A stretch of 9,487 nt of DNA. Source: an uncultured Flavobacterium sp. GTDB taxonomy: Bacteria; Bacteroidota; Bacteroidia; Flavobacteriales; Flavobacteriaceae. The notes under the pieces are model-generated. The model saw nothing but the letters and a program-made list of their open reading frames with translations. It had not been told where the DNA came from and did no database searches. Positions 1-6,386 of the stretch are shown here, piece by piece; the stretch's first letter is position 1; the number at the start of each line of letters is the position of its first letter. Position numbers and translations under genes: made by a program. Where the stretch lies: contig CAMPIZ010000046.1 in assembly GCA_946886675.1 (NCBI GenBank), forward strand, positions 1 to 9,487, given 5' to 3'.

Positions 1-28
1 TTGGCTAAAATAGAAAAACCAGAGAAAT

Positions 29-1585
29 CTAAGCTATTGCCTCAGCACATTTTTGAGCACATTTTTCGCCATCAATTGCAGCAGAGATAATACCTCCTGC
101 ATATCCGGCGCCTTCTCCACAAGGAAAAAGCCCTTTAATCTGCACATGCTCTAAAGTATATGGATCACGAGGTATTCTAACAGGCGATGAAGTCCTGGAT
201 TCAGGAGCATGCAGTATAGCCTCATTGGTTAAGTATCCCCGCATGGATTTACCAAAATCTATAAACCCCTGCCTCATTACCTGTGTGATAAATCCCGGGA
301 ATACCTGTCCCAGTTCTACTGAGGTGGTACCAGGAACATATGACGTTTTTGGAATATCAGCAGAAATCTTAGATTGGGTGAAATCTACCATACGCTGTGC
401 CGGCACTTTTTGGGTTTCACCTGCCAGATGCCAGGCTTTTTGCTCAATACTTTTTTGGAATTCCATACCAGCCAGCGCTCCGAATTTTTCAAACGGTTTA
501 AAGTCTTCCAACTTAAGCTCTACTACAATACCAGAGTTGGCCGTAGCCTGGTCTCGCTTAGAAGGCGACCATCCATTAGTTACAACTTCGCCCGGGCTTG
601 TAGCGCATGGTGCTATAACACCACCCGGACACATACAAAATGAATACATACCTCTTCCATTTACCTGCTTTACAATACTGTAAGGTGCCGGTGGTAAATA
701 TTCACCTCTAAAGTCGCAACTGTATTGTATACTGTCTATTAGTGTTTGCGGATGTTCTGCCCTTACACCAAGCGCAAAAGGTTTGGCTTCTATAAATATC
801 TTTTTACGGTCAAGCAGTTCAAATATATCGCGTGCAGAATGTCCTGTTGCCAGTATTACCTGCTTAGCATTAATAACATTACCGTTTTGAGTTACCACGC
901 CTTCCATCTCTCCGGACTTAACCAATATATCTGTTACGCGGGTATCAAAAAGTACCTCTCCTCCATGCTCAATTATTTTTTCGCGCATGGCTTTTATTAT
1001 TTTAGGCAGCTTGTTAGTACCTATGTGCGGATGAGCCTCCACCATAATATCTTCTGCCGCGCCAAAAGCTACAAACAGTTTCAGTATACGGTCCACATCG
1101 CCACGCTTTTTTGACCGGGTATATAGTTTCCCGTCAGAATAAGTACCGGCACCACCTTCTCCAAAACAGTAGTTAGAGTCTTCGTTTACAATATGATCAC
1201 GATTTATAGCCTTAAGATCTCTCCTGCGCTCCTGTACATCCTTACCCCTTTCTATTACAATAGGCTTCAATCCAAGCTCTATTAGTTGAAGTGCGGCAAA
1301 TAACCCGGCAGGGCCTGCCCCTATCACAATAACTTCACGATTACCTGAAACATCTTTATAATCCGGCAGTGGGATAGCCGTTTCTTTATAACCCTCTTTC
1401 CAGTAAACTGCTATTTTAAGATTAATCTTTATTGCCTTTTGTCTTGCATCTATAGAGCGTTTTAAAACGGTAATATGATTAATGTCTTCTGGCTTAACCT
1501 GCATAAGTTTAGCCACATGGGCAGTAAGCAGTTGCTGCTGTGCAGCTACCTCCGGGGCAACCTGTATCTGGAGTTCTCTTGGCAT
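29..1585 (-). CDS. FAD-dependent dehydrogenase, COG2509 family
   Basis: A 518-residue flavoprotein of the uncharacterised FAD-dependent dehydrogenase family (COG2509); substrate and electron partner are unknown. Residues 1-80 form the extra N-terminal domain seen in this family. The FAD-binding Rossmann motif follows (VIVIGAGPAG, 85-94), with the acidic end of the second strand at E112-R113. A glycine-rich stretch with C140 (CFGEGGAGTYSDGK) lies at 140-153, an ATGHSA motif at 246-251, a CMCPGG cluster with C317, C319 and C327, and the C-terminal FAD-contact motif GEGAGYAGG at 490-498. There is no signal peptide or membrane segment, so it should be cytoplasmic. It lies 50 bases downstream of the DUF2891 gene on the same strand and may be cotranscribed or use its own box at 1590-1597. 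The family call is firm; the biochemical role is not known to me. Confidence 0.9.
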   Translation of the reverse strand: MPRELQIQVAPEVAAQQQLLTAHVAKLMQVKPEDINHITVLKRSIDARQKAIKINLKIAVYWKEGYKETAIPLPDYKDVSGNREVIVIGAGPAGLFAALQLIELGLKPIVIERGKDVQERRRDLKAINRDHIVNEDSNYCFGEGGAGTYSDGKLYTRSKKRGDVDRILKLFVAFGAAEDIMVEAHPHIGTNKLPKIIKAMREKIIEHGGEVLFDTRVTDILVKSGEMEGVVTQNGNVINAKQVILATGHSARDIFELLDRKKIFIEAKPFALGVRAEHPQTLIDSIQYSCDFRGEYLPPAPYSIVKQVNGRGMYSFCMCPGGVIAPCATSPGEVVTNGWSPSKRDQATANSGIVVELKLEDFKPFEKFGALAGMEFQKSIEQKAWHLAGETQKVPAQRMVDFTQSKISADIPKTSYVPGTTSVELGQVFPGFITQVMRQGFIDFGKSMRGYLTNEAILHAPESRTSSPVRIPRDPYTLEHVQIKGLFPCGEGAGYAGGIISAAIDGEKCAQKCAEAIA

Positions 1586-1589
1586 GGCG

Positions 1590-1597
1590 CAAAAATA
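1590..1597 (-). promoter_or_regulatory. Possible Bacteroidetes -7 box before the FAD dehydrogenase gene
   Basis: The minus strand reads TATTTTTG, a full match to the Bacteroidetes -7 consensus TAnnTTTG, ending four bases before the ATG. No good -33 TTG is present at the expected distance. Transcription from here would start at or almost at the start codon. The match could be chance in an AT-rich gap. Confidence 0.25.
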
Positions 1598-1635
1598 ATC
1601 AATATTTACAGATTATTTTCACTTAAAAAACAATC

Positions 1636-2697
1636 CTACTTAAGGGCGGCCTTCTCTTCAAAAGCATGAAGTGCAAACGAAGCCAGCCAGTGCTCCCCTT
1701 CATAATTACCATCTACAATAGCCGGCAGAGAATAATTAAAATGCTCATTAGCCAAAGGTACAAGATGGCTAAACCGTTTAGGATATTTGCTCGCCAGCCT
1801 GTACATATTCCATGCCCGGCTGAAGTTAAGCCCATCCAGATGCACAAGATGTCCGTCACTTCTGTCGGATACCTTTCCCGGCTCCCATTTGTAATTTTTA
1901 TCAAACAACGGCTTAGCAAAACCTTTCAGCCATTTTAAAAAATCTTTTTCAGGCATTACGCGCTGCATAATACCCATTTCTTCCATACATGGTGAGAGGA
2001 AGTCAGTACCGCTGGGCTCCCAGCCAAAAGGGCAGTCTTTGTCATCTTTATAAAGCCTCAAAGCGTTTTCTTTTATACTGTTTTGCAGTGCTGTATTTTT
2101 AGAATATACGGCATAGTCCCACGCAAGTGACATACCAAAAGCTGTATTTGTATGGGTACCCACCCTTACCGGATAATTAAGCTTTGGCAAAAACTCAATA
2201 TATCTTGCCGCAATAAGATCTGCCAGTGGCTTTACATTTTCAGCCAGTTGCCTTACCTCAGCATTATCAGAGGTTTCCAGTTCCAACTGTAGTTTTAAAA
2301 GCCATGCCCAGCCATAAGTACGCTCATAAGACTTTTCATGCTTTTTGCTTAGATAAGCCACTTCCTCTGCAATATTTTCTTTAGACAGATTTATCTTCAG
2401 TTTATTTATTATTTCCTCTTTCCTGTCAATATTGGGAAAACGCTTTAATAAATACACCAGACTCCAGTGCCCATGTACAGAAGAATGCCAGTCAAAACAT
2501 CCGTAAAAAGCAGGGTGCAGCTCTTTAGGACCTTCAAGTTCCGATTCATCAGCCAATAACTGACTCAGCTTATTAGGGTACTCTTTTTGCATACATTTTA
2601 ATGGCAGCCCTGCAAGTCCGTTTGCCCTTTCTAAAGTAAGTTCCTGCGCAAAAGAAAATGATGTTATAAGTAACGCTGTAAATAAATAGTGTTTCAT
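1636..2697 (-). CDS. Exported DUF2891 family protein
   Basis: A 353-residue protein of the DUF2891 family, whose function is unknown. The N-terminus is a clear signal peptide: K2, a hydrophobic stretch at about 4-16, and a likely cut after A17 (SFA-QE). This supports the chosen ATG and predicts a periplasmic or secreted protein. The mature protein has strongly patterned blocks: HPAFYGCFDWHSSVHGHW at 61-78 (H61, C67, D69, W70, H71, H75, H77), ERTYGWAWLLKL at 125-136, a GTHTNTAFG block at 180-188, WEPSGTDFLSPC at 226-237, HLDGLNFSRAW at 286-296 and YEGEHWLASF at 332-341. Helical spacing with repeated W and H suggests an alpha-helical barrel like that of many carbohydrate-active proteins; that is inference only. 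There are four cysteines (35, 67, 222, 237). It is divergent from the 79-residue gene and lies upstream of the FAD dehydrogenase on the same strand. Confidence 0.88.
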   Translation of the reverse strand: MKHYLFTALLITSFSFAQELTLERANGLAGLPLKCMQKEYPNKLSQLLADESELEGPKELHPAFYGCFDWHSSVHGHWSLVYLLKRFPNIDRKEEIINKLKINLSKENIAEEVAYLSKKHEKSYERTYGWAWLLKLQLELETSDNAEVRQLAENVKPLADLIAARYIEFLPKLNYPVRVGTHTNTAFGMSLAWDYAVYSKNTALQNSIKENALRLYKDDKDCPFGWEPSGTDFLSPCMEEMGIMQRVMPEKDFLKWLKGFAKPLFDKNYKWEPGKVSDRSDGHLVHLDGLNFSRAWNMYRLASKYPKRFSHLVPLANEHFNYSLPAIVDGNYEGEHWLASFALHAFEEKAALK

Positions 2698-2713
2698 GAG
2701 ATGTGTTTGCCTT

Positions 2714-2744
2714 CAAAAATAAGCAAATAGATTTTCTGATAAAA
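2714..2744 (-). promoter_or_regulatory. Probable promoter for the DUF2891 gene
   Basis: The minus strand has TATTTTTG at 2721-2714, a full match to TAnnTTTG, with a TTTT in the -33 region at 2744-2741 and a spacer of 19 bases. Transcription would start about 10 bases before the ATG at 2697. The position in a short divergent gap supports it; the -33 part is weak. Confidence 0.45.
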
Positions 2745-2749
2745 GTAAG

Positions 2750-2757
2750 TAACTTTG
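2750..2757 (+). promoter_or_regulatory. Probable -7 box for the 79-residue gene
   Basis: TAACTTTG is a full match to TAnnTTTG, 21 bases before the ATG at 2779. Transcription would start near 2762-2765 and leave a short leader of about 15 bases without a clear Shine-Dalgarno sequence, as is common in this phylum. No convincing -33 TTG was found upstream. Confidence 0.4.
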
Positions 2758-2778
2758 TTTCCTGAAAAGTAGAAGTAT

Positions 2779-3018
2779 ATGTCCAGAAAAATAAAACTGA
2801 TATGGGATTTTAAAGGGCCTGCCGGGGCAAAAACCGCAGAGCACCATGAAATTCATTTAAAAGAATATATAGCAATAGAAAAACTGCCTTTAAACATAAC
2901 CGGTTTTGAGATTTTAAGTGATATGCATGCTATAGCCTATATGGTTGTTACCGATGAGCATATGATACAGGTTCGGGATGCATTGAAACCTCATCGTGGT
3001 GAAATTTTTGAAAAATAA
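2779..3018 (+). CDS. Small conserved hypothetical protein, 79 residues
   Basis: I can assign no function. The protein is compact, with no signal peptide and no membrane segment, so probably cytoplasmic. It is rich in histidine (H22, H23, H26, H50, H61, H72) and has paired acidic residues near several of them, for example AEHHEIHLKEY at 20-30 and TDEHM at 58-62. Alternating hydrophobic strands (KIKLIWDF, 4-11; AIAYMVV, 51-57) and a C-terminal helix suggest a small alpha/beta fold. Similar short proteins occur in flavobacteria as far as I recall. It has its own promoter-like box, stands alone between a divergent and a convergent neighbour, and ends 42 bases before a strong terminator hairpin, so it is probably a single-gene unit. 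No other frame offers a better gene here. Confidence 0.75.
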   Translation: MSRKIKLIWDFKGPAGAKTAEHHEIHLKEYIAIEKLPLNITGFEILSDMHAIAYMVVTDEHMIQVRDALKPHRGEIFEK

Positions 3019-3019
3019 G

Positions 3020-3047
3020 CAGTGGTCGTTATTCAGTGATCAGATAA
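3020..3047 (+). repeat. Degenerate heptad repeat after the 79-residue gene
   Basis: Starting one base after the stop codon, the sequence divides into four 7-base units: CAGTGGT, CGTTATT, CAGTGAT, CAGATAA. The first and third differ at one position; the fourth keeps CAG and the second is poorly conserved. A matching set in the opposite orientation lies on the far side of the terminator. Confidence 0.45.
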
Positions 3048-3060
3048 AATATTAAATATT

Positions 3061-3103
3061 GTAAAAACAAAATCCTGAGTAATCTCAGGATTTTTGTTTT
3101 TAC
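3061..3103. terminator. Bidirectional rho-independent terminator
   Basis: An inverted repeat of 19 and 20 bases encloses a 4-base loop (TAAT, 3080-3083). The core stem is TCCTGAG with CTCAGGA, extended by complementary A and T tracts and an outer GTAAAAAC/GTTTTTAC pairing, with one bulged T. On the plus strand the stem is followed by TTTTTGTTTTT, and on the minus strand by TTTTGTTTTT, so it can end transcription from both directions. It sits between the convergent 79-residue gene and recQ. Confidence 0.9.
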
Positions 3104-3115
3104 ATATAACGTTTA

Positions 3116-3136
3116 ATTACTGTATACTGATTACTA
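3116..3136 (-). repeat. Degenerate heptad repeat at the end of recQ
   Basis: Read on the minus strand, three consecutive 7-base units follow each other: TAGTAAT, CAGTATA, CAGTAAT. The recQ stop codon TAG is the start of the first unit. They have the same CAGTNNN pattern and period as the units at 3020-3047, in inverted orientation around the terminator. Confidence 0.45.
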
Positions 3137-5332
3137 GTTTGCAACCTCGCTGATGAATTTAATTCGCATGAGCCTTAGCTCTTCCGTATCATAATCACCA
3201 TCAAATTCTTTTAAAGCATCTTTTATACTGTCAGATTCAGATTCCATATAATAGTCATGGATTTCCTCCTGCTGGTCATCATCCAGTATTTCATCAATCC
3301 AGTATTTTATATTAAGCTTAGTACCTGAATATACAATCTGCTCCATTTCTTTAAGCAGGGCATCCATATCGAGGCCTTTTGCTTTTGCTATATCATTAAG
3401 CGAAAGCTTGCGGTCAATATTCTGAATTATATAGAGTTTAAGTCCTGAATTTGCCCCTGTAGATTTTACCACAAGATCATCAGGCCTTATTATTTCGTTT
3501 TCCTCTACATAACGCGCTATCAGTTCTACAAAATCTTTACCGTATTTTTTAGCTTTACCTTCTCCCACGCCGTGCACATTGCTTAGCTCTGTTACAGATA
3601 CAGGATATTTTAAAGCCATATCTTCCAATGAAGGATCCTGGAATACCACAAACGGTGGGACCCCAAGTTTTTTAGCCACTTTTTTACGCAGGTCTTTAAG
3701 CATTCCTACCAGCGCTTCATCTGCTACACCACCAGACGATTTTGATGCCGTTACAGTACCTTCATCATCGCCGTCGCCATAATCATGGTCTTCGGTCATC
3801 ATGAAAGAAACAGGATTTTTAATAAACTCCTCTCCTTTTTTGGTTAGCTTAAGCACACCATAAGACTCAATATCCTTAGAAAGATAACCTTCTACCAGCA
3901 CCTGTCTAATTAAAGCCATCCAGTGCTTTTCGTCATATTCCTTCCCTTTACCAAAGAAAGTTTGAGCATCGGTTTTATGTGCTTTAATTATGGCATTTAT
4001 TTTACCCATAAGCGTAAAGATCACCTCTTTAGATTTATACATCTGCCTGGTATCCCTCACAGTTTCAAGCAGCATCACAACCTGATCTTTAGCTTCTTTT
4101 TTATTTTTTGGATTTCTTACATTATCATCCATGTCGGCACCTTCACCTGTTTCCTCGTCAAATTCCTCTCCAAAATAGTGAAGCAGGAATTTTCTTCGCG
4201 ACATAGAGGTTTCGGCATAAGCCACTACTTCCTGCAGCAGGGCAAAACCTATTTCCTGTTCTGCCACCGGTTTGCCCGACATGAATTTTTCAAGCTTTTC
4301 AATATCTTTATAAGAGTAGTATGCAAGGCAATGGCCTTCACCTCCATCCCTTCCTGCCCTACCGGTTTCCTGATAGTAACTTTCTAAAGATTTTGGTATA
4401 TCGTGGTGTATTACAAACCTTACATCAGGTTTATCGATCCCCATACCAAAGGCAATAGTTGCCACTACTACCTCAACATCTTCCATAAGAAACATATCCT
4501 GATGCTTGGCACGTGTTTTTGCATCAAGTCCTGCATGGTACGGTACCGCACTGATACCATTTACCTGAAGCACCTGTGCTATCTCCTCAACCTTTTTACG
4601 GCTAAGGCAGTATATAACCCCGGATTTTCCTTTGTGCTGCCTTATAAAGCGTATAATATCCGACTCTACTGTTTTGGTTTTCGGCCTTATTTCATAGTAC
4701 AAATTTGGCCTGTTAAACGATGCCTTAAAAACATCGGCATCAGACATATCAAGGTTTTTAAGTATATCTTCCTGAACCTTAGGTGTTGCCGTAGCAGTTA
4801 AGCCTATTACTGGCACATCTCCAAGCTGTTTAATAATGCTTCGCAGGTTTCGATACTCCGGCCTGAAGTCATGCCCCCATTCTGATATACAGTGTGCCTC
4901 GTCTATAGCAACAAAAGACAGTTTCACTCCACGAAGAAACGTTACATATTCTTCTTTGGTAAGAGACTCAGGCGCAACATACAAAAGCTTTGTTATACCC
5001 GATGTAATATCTTTTTTAACCTGGTTAACTTCAGTTTTGGTAAGTGAGGAATTTAAAACGTGGGCAATTCCCGATTCTGATGAAAGGCTTCTTATGGCAT
5101 CAACCTGGTTTTTCATCAGCGCTATAAGTGGGGAAACTACTATTGCTGTTCCGTCAAGCACCAGGGCGGGTAACTGATAGCACAGTGATTTTCCGCCGCC
5201 CGTAGGCATGATAACAAACGTATTATGCCCTGTTATGATACTTTGTACAACATCTTCCTGAAGGCCTTTAAATTTGTTAAAACCAAAATATTTTTTTAAC
5301 TCTTTGTGTAAGTCAATTTCGGTCGATTTCAT
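3134..5332 (-). CDS. recQ: ATP-dependent DNA helicase RecQ
   Basis: A 732-residue superfamily 2 helicase that unwinds DNA 3' to 5' in recombination and repair. Visible motifs: Q-motif region 17-30, Walker A PTGGGKS 43-49, DEAH 144-147 followed by the aromatic-rich loop to about 160, LTATAT 178-183, AFGMGIDKPDVR 294-305, and motif VI QETGRAGRDG 321-330. The zinc-binding part of the RQC region is recognisable (SRRKFLLHYFGEEFDE, 378-393), but all four cysteines that hold zinc in E. coli RecQ are absent. A winged-helix segment follows to about 510, then an acidic linker (516-526), an HRDC domain (about 538-612) and a C-terminal extension with a helix-turn-helix-like part (KLSLNDIAKAKGLDMDALL, 642-660) and an acidic tail. 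It is longer than E. coli RecQ (about 610 residues) because of this tail. It is divergent from kdsD. Confidence 0.96.
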   Translation of the reverse strand: MKSTEIDLHKELKKYFGFNKFKGLQEDVVQSIITGHNTFVIMPTGGGKSLCYQLPALVLDGTAIVVSPLIALMKNQVDAIRSLSSESGIAHVLNSSLTKTEVNQVKKDITSGITKLLYVAPESLTKEEYVTFLRGVKLSFVAIDEAHCISEWGHDFRPEYRNLRSIIKQLGDVPVIGLTATATPKVQEDILKNLDMSDADVFKASFNRPNLYYEIRPKTKTVESDIIRFIRQHKGKSGVIYCLSRKKVEEIAQVLQVNGISAVPYHAGLDAKTRAKHQDMFLMEDVEVVVATIAFGMGIDKPDVRFVIHHDIPKSLESYYQETGRAGRDGGEGHCLAYYSYKDIEKLEKFMSGKPVAEQEIGFALLQEVVAYAETSMSRRKFLLHYFGEEFDEETGEGADMDDNVRNPKNKKEAKDQVVMLLETVRDTRQMYKSKEVIFTLMGKINAIIKAHKTDAQTFFGKGKEYDEKHWMALIRQVLVEGYLSKDIESYGVLKLTKKGEEFIKNPVSFMMTEDHDYGDGDDEGTVTASKSSGGVADEALVGMLKDLRKKVAKKLGVPPFVVFQDPSLEDMALKYPVSVTELSNVHGVGEGKAKKYGKDFVELIARYVEENEIIRPDDLVVKSTGANSGLKLYIIQNIDRKLSLNDIAKAKGLDMDALLKEMEQIVYSGTKLNIKYWIDEILDDDQQEEIHDYYMESESDSIKDALKEFDGDYDTEELRLMRIKFISEVAN

Positions 5333-5354
5333 TATTTATTAATAGTAATTTACA

Positions 5355-5362
5355 TAAATTTG
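5355..5362 (+). promoter_or_regulatory. Probable -7 box for the kdsD-tatC-lptB operon
   Basis: TAAATTTG is a full match to TAnnTTTG and lies in the 88-base gap between divergent recQ and kdsD. Transcription would start near 5368, giving a leader of about 50 bases before the TTG start of kdsD. A clear -33 TTG is not visible. Confidence 0.45.
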
Positions 5363-5369
5363 CAGAACA

Positions 5370-5399
5370 TAAAGATACAAATTTCTTTAATACGCACAA
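5370..5399 (-). promoter_or_regulatory. Possible promoter for recQ
   Basis: On the minus strand, TTG at 5399-5397 is followed after 19 bases by TATCTTTA at 5377-5370, which matches the Bacteroidetes -7 pattern except for its last base. Transcription would start about 30 bases before the recQ ATG. It would back onto the kdsD box at 5355-5362, so the two promoters may overlap. Confidence 0.35.
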
Positions 5400-5420
5400 C
5401 TTTTTAAATATTTCGCAAAC

Positions 5421-6386
5421 TTGATAAATACAGACGCTATACTGGCTTCGGCCAGAAAAACTATACTTTCTGAAAGTGAGAGCATTGCCGGCCTCATTAA
5501 TTTTTTAGATGAGGATTTTGCAAAAGCCACCGATATAATTTATCAGAGCAAGGGCAGGCTGGTTGTTACCGGAATAGGCAAAAGTGCCATTATAGCCAGC
5601 AAAATAGTAGCCACACTTAACTCTACGGGCACCCCTTCTATTTTTCTTCATGCCGCAGAAGCCATACACGGCGACCTTGGCATTGTACAGCCCGGCGATG
5701 TAGTTATCTGTATATCAAAGAGCGGCAACAGTCCCGAGATTAAGGTACTGGTACCATTACTTAAACGCTTTGGCAACATACTTATTGGCATGACTGCCAA
5801 TAAAAATTCATTTTTAGGAAAAGAATCCGATTATGTGCTACATGCGTATGTAGAAAAAGAAGCCTGTCCAAACAACCTGGCACCAACCAACAGTACTACT
5901 GCACAGCTGGTTTTGGGCGATGCGCTTGCGGTTTGCCTTATGGAGCTTAATAACTTTAAGAGTGAAGATTTTGCAAAATATCACCCGGGAGGTGCATTAG
6001 GCAAAAAGCTGCTGCTTCGTGTAGGCGACATGCTCGATACTACACACAGGCCGGTTGTGAGCCCGGACTGCAGTATTAAAAAAGCTATTGTAGAAATATC
6101 GGAAAAAAGGCTGGGTGTTACTGCTGTTGTAGAAAATGATACAGTGATAGGAATAATTACAGATGGTGATATAAGAAGGATGCTTAATGACAGGGATAAT
6201 ATTGCAGGCGTTGTGGCTAGTGATATAATGACGCACAACCCTAAAACCATTAAATCATCAGAAATGGCTGTTGATGCGCTTAACACCATGGAAAATTATT
6301 CTATAACGCAGCTGGTTGTAGTAGATGAGGGCGAATATAAAGGCATTTTGCATTTACATGATATATTAAAAGAAGGAATAGTTTAA
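5421..6386 (+). CDS. kdsD: D-arabinose 5-phosphate isomerase (KpsF/GutQ family)
   Basis: A cytoplasmic enzyme that interconverts D-ribulose 5-phosphate and D-arabinose 5-phosphate, the first step towards Kdo for the LPS inner core. It has an N-terminal SIS domain (about 35-170) and two CBS domains (about 203-262 and 265-320), 321 residues in all, normal for the family. The catalytic set known from E. coli KdsD (K59, H88, E111, E152, H193) appears with a constant shift of five as K54 (GIGKS), H83 (AIHGDLG), E106 (SGNSPE), E147 and H188 (YHPGGALG). The start is TTG: an in-frame stop lies at 5388-5390, no ATG or GTG occurs between it and 5421, and the next ATG would remove most of the SIS domain. 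The stop codon overlaps the tatC start by one base. It heads a four-gene envelope operon. Confidence 0.95.
   Translation: MINTDAILASARKTILSESESIAGLINFLDEDFAKATDIIYQSKGRLVVTGIGKSAIIASKIVATLNSTGTPSIFLHAAEAIHGDLGIVQPGDVVICISKSGNSPEIKVLVPLLKRFGNILIGMTANKNSFLGKESDYVLHAYVEKEACPNNLAPTNSTTAQLVLGDALAVCLMELNNFKSEDFAKYHPGGALGKKLLLRVGDMLDTTHRPVVSPDCSIKKAIVEISEKRLGVTAVVENDTVIGIITDGDIRRMLNDRDNIAGVVASDIMTHNPKTIKSSEMAVDALNTMENYSITQLVVVDEGEYKGILHLHDILKEGIV

Noticed and set aside
1..90. Possible tail of a plus-strand gene entering from the left edge
   Set aside because: One plus frame is open from the first base to TAA at 88-90, but it overlaps the 3' end of the FAD dehydrogenase by about 60 bases and 29 codons carry no recognisable motif.
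225..683. Plus-strand open frame of 152 codons opposite the FAD dehydrogenase
   Set aside because: It lies wholly antisense to a firmly identified gene, and its product has no recognisable domain or patterned composition.
3923..4387. Plus-strand open frame of 154 codons opposite recQ
   Set aside because: It is antisense to the conserved RecQ helicase and RQC regions; the F/H/I-rich product is what reverse-strand reading of such DNA gives.
3134..5332. RecQ as a defence-system helicase
   Set aside because: The full RecQ-HRDC architecture and the surrounding housekeeping genes fit an ordinary repair helicase; no nuclease or other defence partner is adjacent.
5981..6289. Minus-strand open frame opposite the kdsD CBS domains
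   Set aside because: It is fully inside kdsD, has no start context, and its S/I/T-rich product reflects the reverse complement of the CBS codons.
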